64,000 nt of DNA from Caprimulgus europaeus (Eukaryota; Chordata; Aves; Caprimulgiformes; Caprimulgidae). The stretch spans positions 12,143,001 through 12,207,000 of the forward strand of contig OU015541.1 of NCBI GenBank assembly GCA_907165065.1, in the 5' to 3' direction. Shown in pieces: positions 61,501 to 64,000 of the stretch; position 1 is the stretch's first letter, and the number at the start of each line of letters is the position of its first letter. The notes under the pieces were generated by a model, which saw only the letters and a program-made list of their open reading frames with translations, was not told the origin of the DNA and ran no database searches. A program made the translations under genes and the position numbers.

Positions 61501-63789
61501 AATTGAGGTATTCTGTATAAAAAGCCAGAAATTATAGGAACACTGATGAACTGGAGGGAGAAAGCTGGAGGGGGTTTGATGGCCTTGGTCCTTGCAGCAG
61601 CAGGAGATCTGCTGGATTACTCATGTGTCCAGTGACACAGGTCCAGCAAGGTGGCCTTGCTGAAAGCCTAAAATGCTTGATTACATCATGGGACACAGAC
61701 AAGAGAGATCACTGAAAGAGAGATCAGCAGTCAGGTGAGGCTCTGGGTCCTTATAACTGTAAACAGCCTTCTGATGCAACATGCTTACAGCAACCACCCA
61801 GCTGCACGAATACGTGGATGCTTGAAAGGAAAGGAAAGCCTCTTTGCTTTAAGAATAGACATAACAAACACCCACTGGGATCCTGCTAGCCAAATTAGTG
61901 GGTCAAGTTCAGATATTTGTTGAAAAAGCCCATGGCAGAGGGGTGATGCTCTTTGAAGGTCAGCAGCACCCACCTTCCCGCTCGTGTGCTGCTGCGGGGT
62001 GATCCTGGCAGATGTTCCATCTCCTTCATAATTTTTCCTCTCTGCCCAAGCATCACAGCTGATGATTTCCTAGGAAATGAGAGTATAAAACTTCACTGGC
62101 TCAGTAGAGTAGAAAACCCAACAGGCTGTGCAAGAAATACTTGTGCACCCGGTAGCTGCATACCCAAGACCAGTGACCTCCTAAAAATCTTGATCATTGC
62201 TCCTAATTTAGGTAATGGAACGGTTGAAAGAAAACATCTGGAAACACTGAGAGGCACAATTCTACCTTTCTGAAGGGCCAGAGGTGCAAAGGGCTGCAGT
62301 AGAGTCTCTTCCTTTTGCTGCTTTCAAACCTTCAGTGCAGGAAGAGGAACAGCAAAAGAAGAAAACAAAAACTGCTGAAGTATGGGTTAACAGTTTTTCT
62401 ATCGTGGTAAGATGGGGAAATGCAGAGAGGAAGGAGTCAATCATTTTTTTAAACTGTTGAAAAAGTATTTAATGAACAAACAGTTGTTCTATCTCCTACT
62501 CTGCAAAGGTAATCAACTTTTCTTCCCAAAGTTTTTATTAAAGTTTTTATTATGAGGCTTAGCGATCACATATTGATTTCATTAAATTAATCTGTCTTTC
62601 CTCACTGATCTGTCCTTGCTGCATACAAAATGGTCAATGTCCCAGTTAAAATTTGCAATACAATTCCAATAGTAACCCTATCCATCAAAACAAACACTGT
62701 CTTCTGGTTTTAGGGTCTTCAGATATGAATTTAAGGTGAAGTTGTTTCTACTATCATATAGAAACCTGATGAAGTCAGCAATTGCTTTAACCTGTCTTCC
62801 CTATATCTACATAAATTCCCTTCTCCTCTGTCAGCTTCCTTTGTGGACTCTTCTCTTCCTCTACCCCCCTGAAAACCTCTTGAGAGGACCTGTCAGTTCC
62901 TGTGCTAAAATTACTCATACACACGTTTTTAGGGCACTACATCATCATTACAGCAGGGATCTCACGTGTGCCTTCACTTGGTATTTATTTCATCTCCCTT
63001 TCCTTCTTTACTCTACAAGGGAGGTGGACAAAAGCCAGAGGAAAGACAGGAGCCAGCAGAAGCTATCTTTCAAAAAAACTAACAAAAGGGGGTTTTTTTC
63101 CCCCCTTTCCTTTCTGAGACAAAAGAACAAGATGACCCCTGCAACTCTGCTTTCCCAGTATTCAGGATCTTAACAACAACCACAGTAAAGGCAGGTAAAA
63201 GACAGTGTACAAAGACCACAGTTCATATGAACAGATAACGAAGCAAGTGCTAAGACAATCAGAAAATAGTTCAACAAAATAGTCTAAACAGACCCTCTCT
63301 GCTATTTCTGGGACTCTGCTGGTCCCAGACACTGGAATGAAAGGGCATTTTAGCAACAAAGAGGTCAAGGAGATCATTTATTTCTTGCCTCACACTAACT
63401 TCTAAAGTATGTGAAGCAACAGAGATTTTGCTAGGAGATACAAATATTAAACAGAAGGAGTTATTCTAATTTGCTGCTTCTTTACAGTTACAGATGAACA
63501 CATCCATGAATTATTCACTTAAAATCCACACACCTGCAAGGAACCAGCTGGACGGTGTCTGACCTCACTTCAAGCACTTCACTTCCACCCTGCATGTTTC
63601 CCCTCACTGCCTCTATTGCAAGCTGAAGCAAAAGGCTTTCTCCTATCTACTGCTCCTTCCTTTTACTGGTGGAACTTCTTCAGCACCCAGCTCACTTCAG
63701 ATAGTACCAGAATACAAGATATTACCAGAATACAAAATAGATGATTCTGTATTACTGGAATACAAGCAGTGAATGAACTTAATGCTCGA
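58593..63789. other. Unique non-coding sequence
   Basis: No further exon was recognised. 61050-61200 contains AAAATGCAAAGAGTAATAATA, then ATTAGACAAG, followed by a CpG-rich stretch (AACGGGCCGTTACCATACCG), and resembles a short regulatory element. A 144-codon plus frame (60924-61358) spans it but has no domain. 60389-60412 is an A/T-rich low-complexity patch. ATAAATATTCCAT is repeated 33-35 bp apart near 59755-59802. Confidence 0.4.
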
Positions 63790-63870
63790 CTTGACCCTGC
63801 TTTGCAGAGGGTTGGGCTAAGGCAATCTCCAGATCTGCCTCCCAACCTCAACCCCTCCGTGAGTCTCTGA
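63790..63870 (+). mobile_element. CR1 LINE 3'-UTR fragment, decayed
   Basis: About 80 bp match the CR1 tail with substitutions: CTTGACCCTGCTTTGCAGAG, GGTTGGGCTAAGGCAATCTC, CCAACCTCAACCCC and GTGAGTCTCTGA. The last words correspond to the usual ..CCATTCTGTGATTCTGTGA end. It is severely 5'-truncated and more diverged than the three longer CR1 copies. Confidence 0.75.
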
Positions 63871-64000
63871 CCGTAGCAACACAGACATGGATGGACAGTA
63901 ATGTACATGACATTTTATCTGCTGGAGTGCCAAACAATGTGACCCTGGGGTGCAGCTAATGGCACTGGAGAATCTAGACAGCCACCAGTTTGAATATTTT

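Noticed and set aside
62736-63173. 145-codon plus-strand ORF
   Set aside because: Composition is Ser/Leu/Thr-rich and low-information, a second plus frame overlaps it, and no domain is visible.
1-64000. tRNA, rRNA, snRNA or microRNA genes
   Set aside because: No A/B-box pair, snRNA core or known precursor hairpin was recognised by reading; a covariance-model scan could still find one.

Overview
The window looks like nuclear DNA from a bird, and it appears to be almost entirely non-coding: a gene desert or very long introns. The main evidence is the repeat content. There are several 5'-truncated CR1 LINE copies whose 3' ends carry the avian tail (GGTTGGACT..GATC..AGGTCCCTTCC..CTGTGATTCTGTGA). 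There are solo LTRs beginning TGTCCTGGTTTTTAGCTGG, a start I associate with avian endogenous retroviruses. No recent SINEs were seen. Base composition is moderately AT-rich with few CpGs. A passerine or other neoavian is plausible, but this is inference. No complete protein-coding gene, tRNA, rRNA or snRNA was recognised. Nearly every open frame is short, lacks a recognisable domain, or translates a repeat.

Layout. 1-7.4 kb: unique sequence with a local direct duplication (2277-2457 and 4036-4206) and a palindromic DNA-transposon fossil near 5.85 kb. 7.98-8.79 kb: a CR1 3' end with a still-open 140-codon ORF2 C-terminus, followed within about 130 bp by an opposite-strand, older CR1 reverse-transcriptase fossil. 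8.8-31.4 kb: mostly unique AT-rich sequence with small tandem repeats, a pyrimidine-rich tract (21.2-21.4 kb), and two blocks that look like conserved non-coding elements (24.0-24.9 and 26.4-26.95 kb). 31.5-42.9 kb is the repeat-rich core. It holds an approximately 815-bp GTAC-rich minisatellite, a chimeric LTR/CR1 junction, a second copy of the younger CR1 type, an (AAAAT)n array, three more LTR copies of one related group, and a roughly 290-bp pure (AAAAG)n purine tract. A block resembling a conserved regulatory element sits inside this core at 38.7-39.6 kb. 42.9-64 kb: mostly unique sequence with several more blocks of that kind, an older CR1 copy (51.95-52.38 kb), one CR1 tail at 63.8 kb, and the best candidate protein-coding exon of the window (58493-58592, minus strand).

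Interpretation. The picture is that of a regulatory landscape: scattered AT-rich, homeodomain-motif-dense blocks within repeat-poor sequence, interrupted by one LTR- and satellite-rich zone. No operon-like or multi-gene system exists here. The most testable items are the two candidate minus-strand exons (58493-58592 and 31478-31612), the solo LTR with a 5-bp target-site duplication (42252-42872), the minisatellite with alternating unit types, and the candidate conserved elements. All calls of conservation are judgements from sequence texture, since no alignment could be run.
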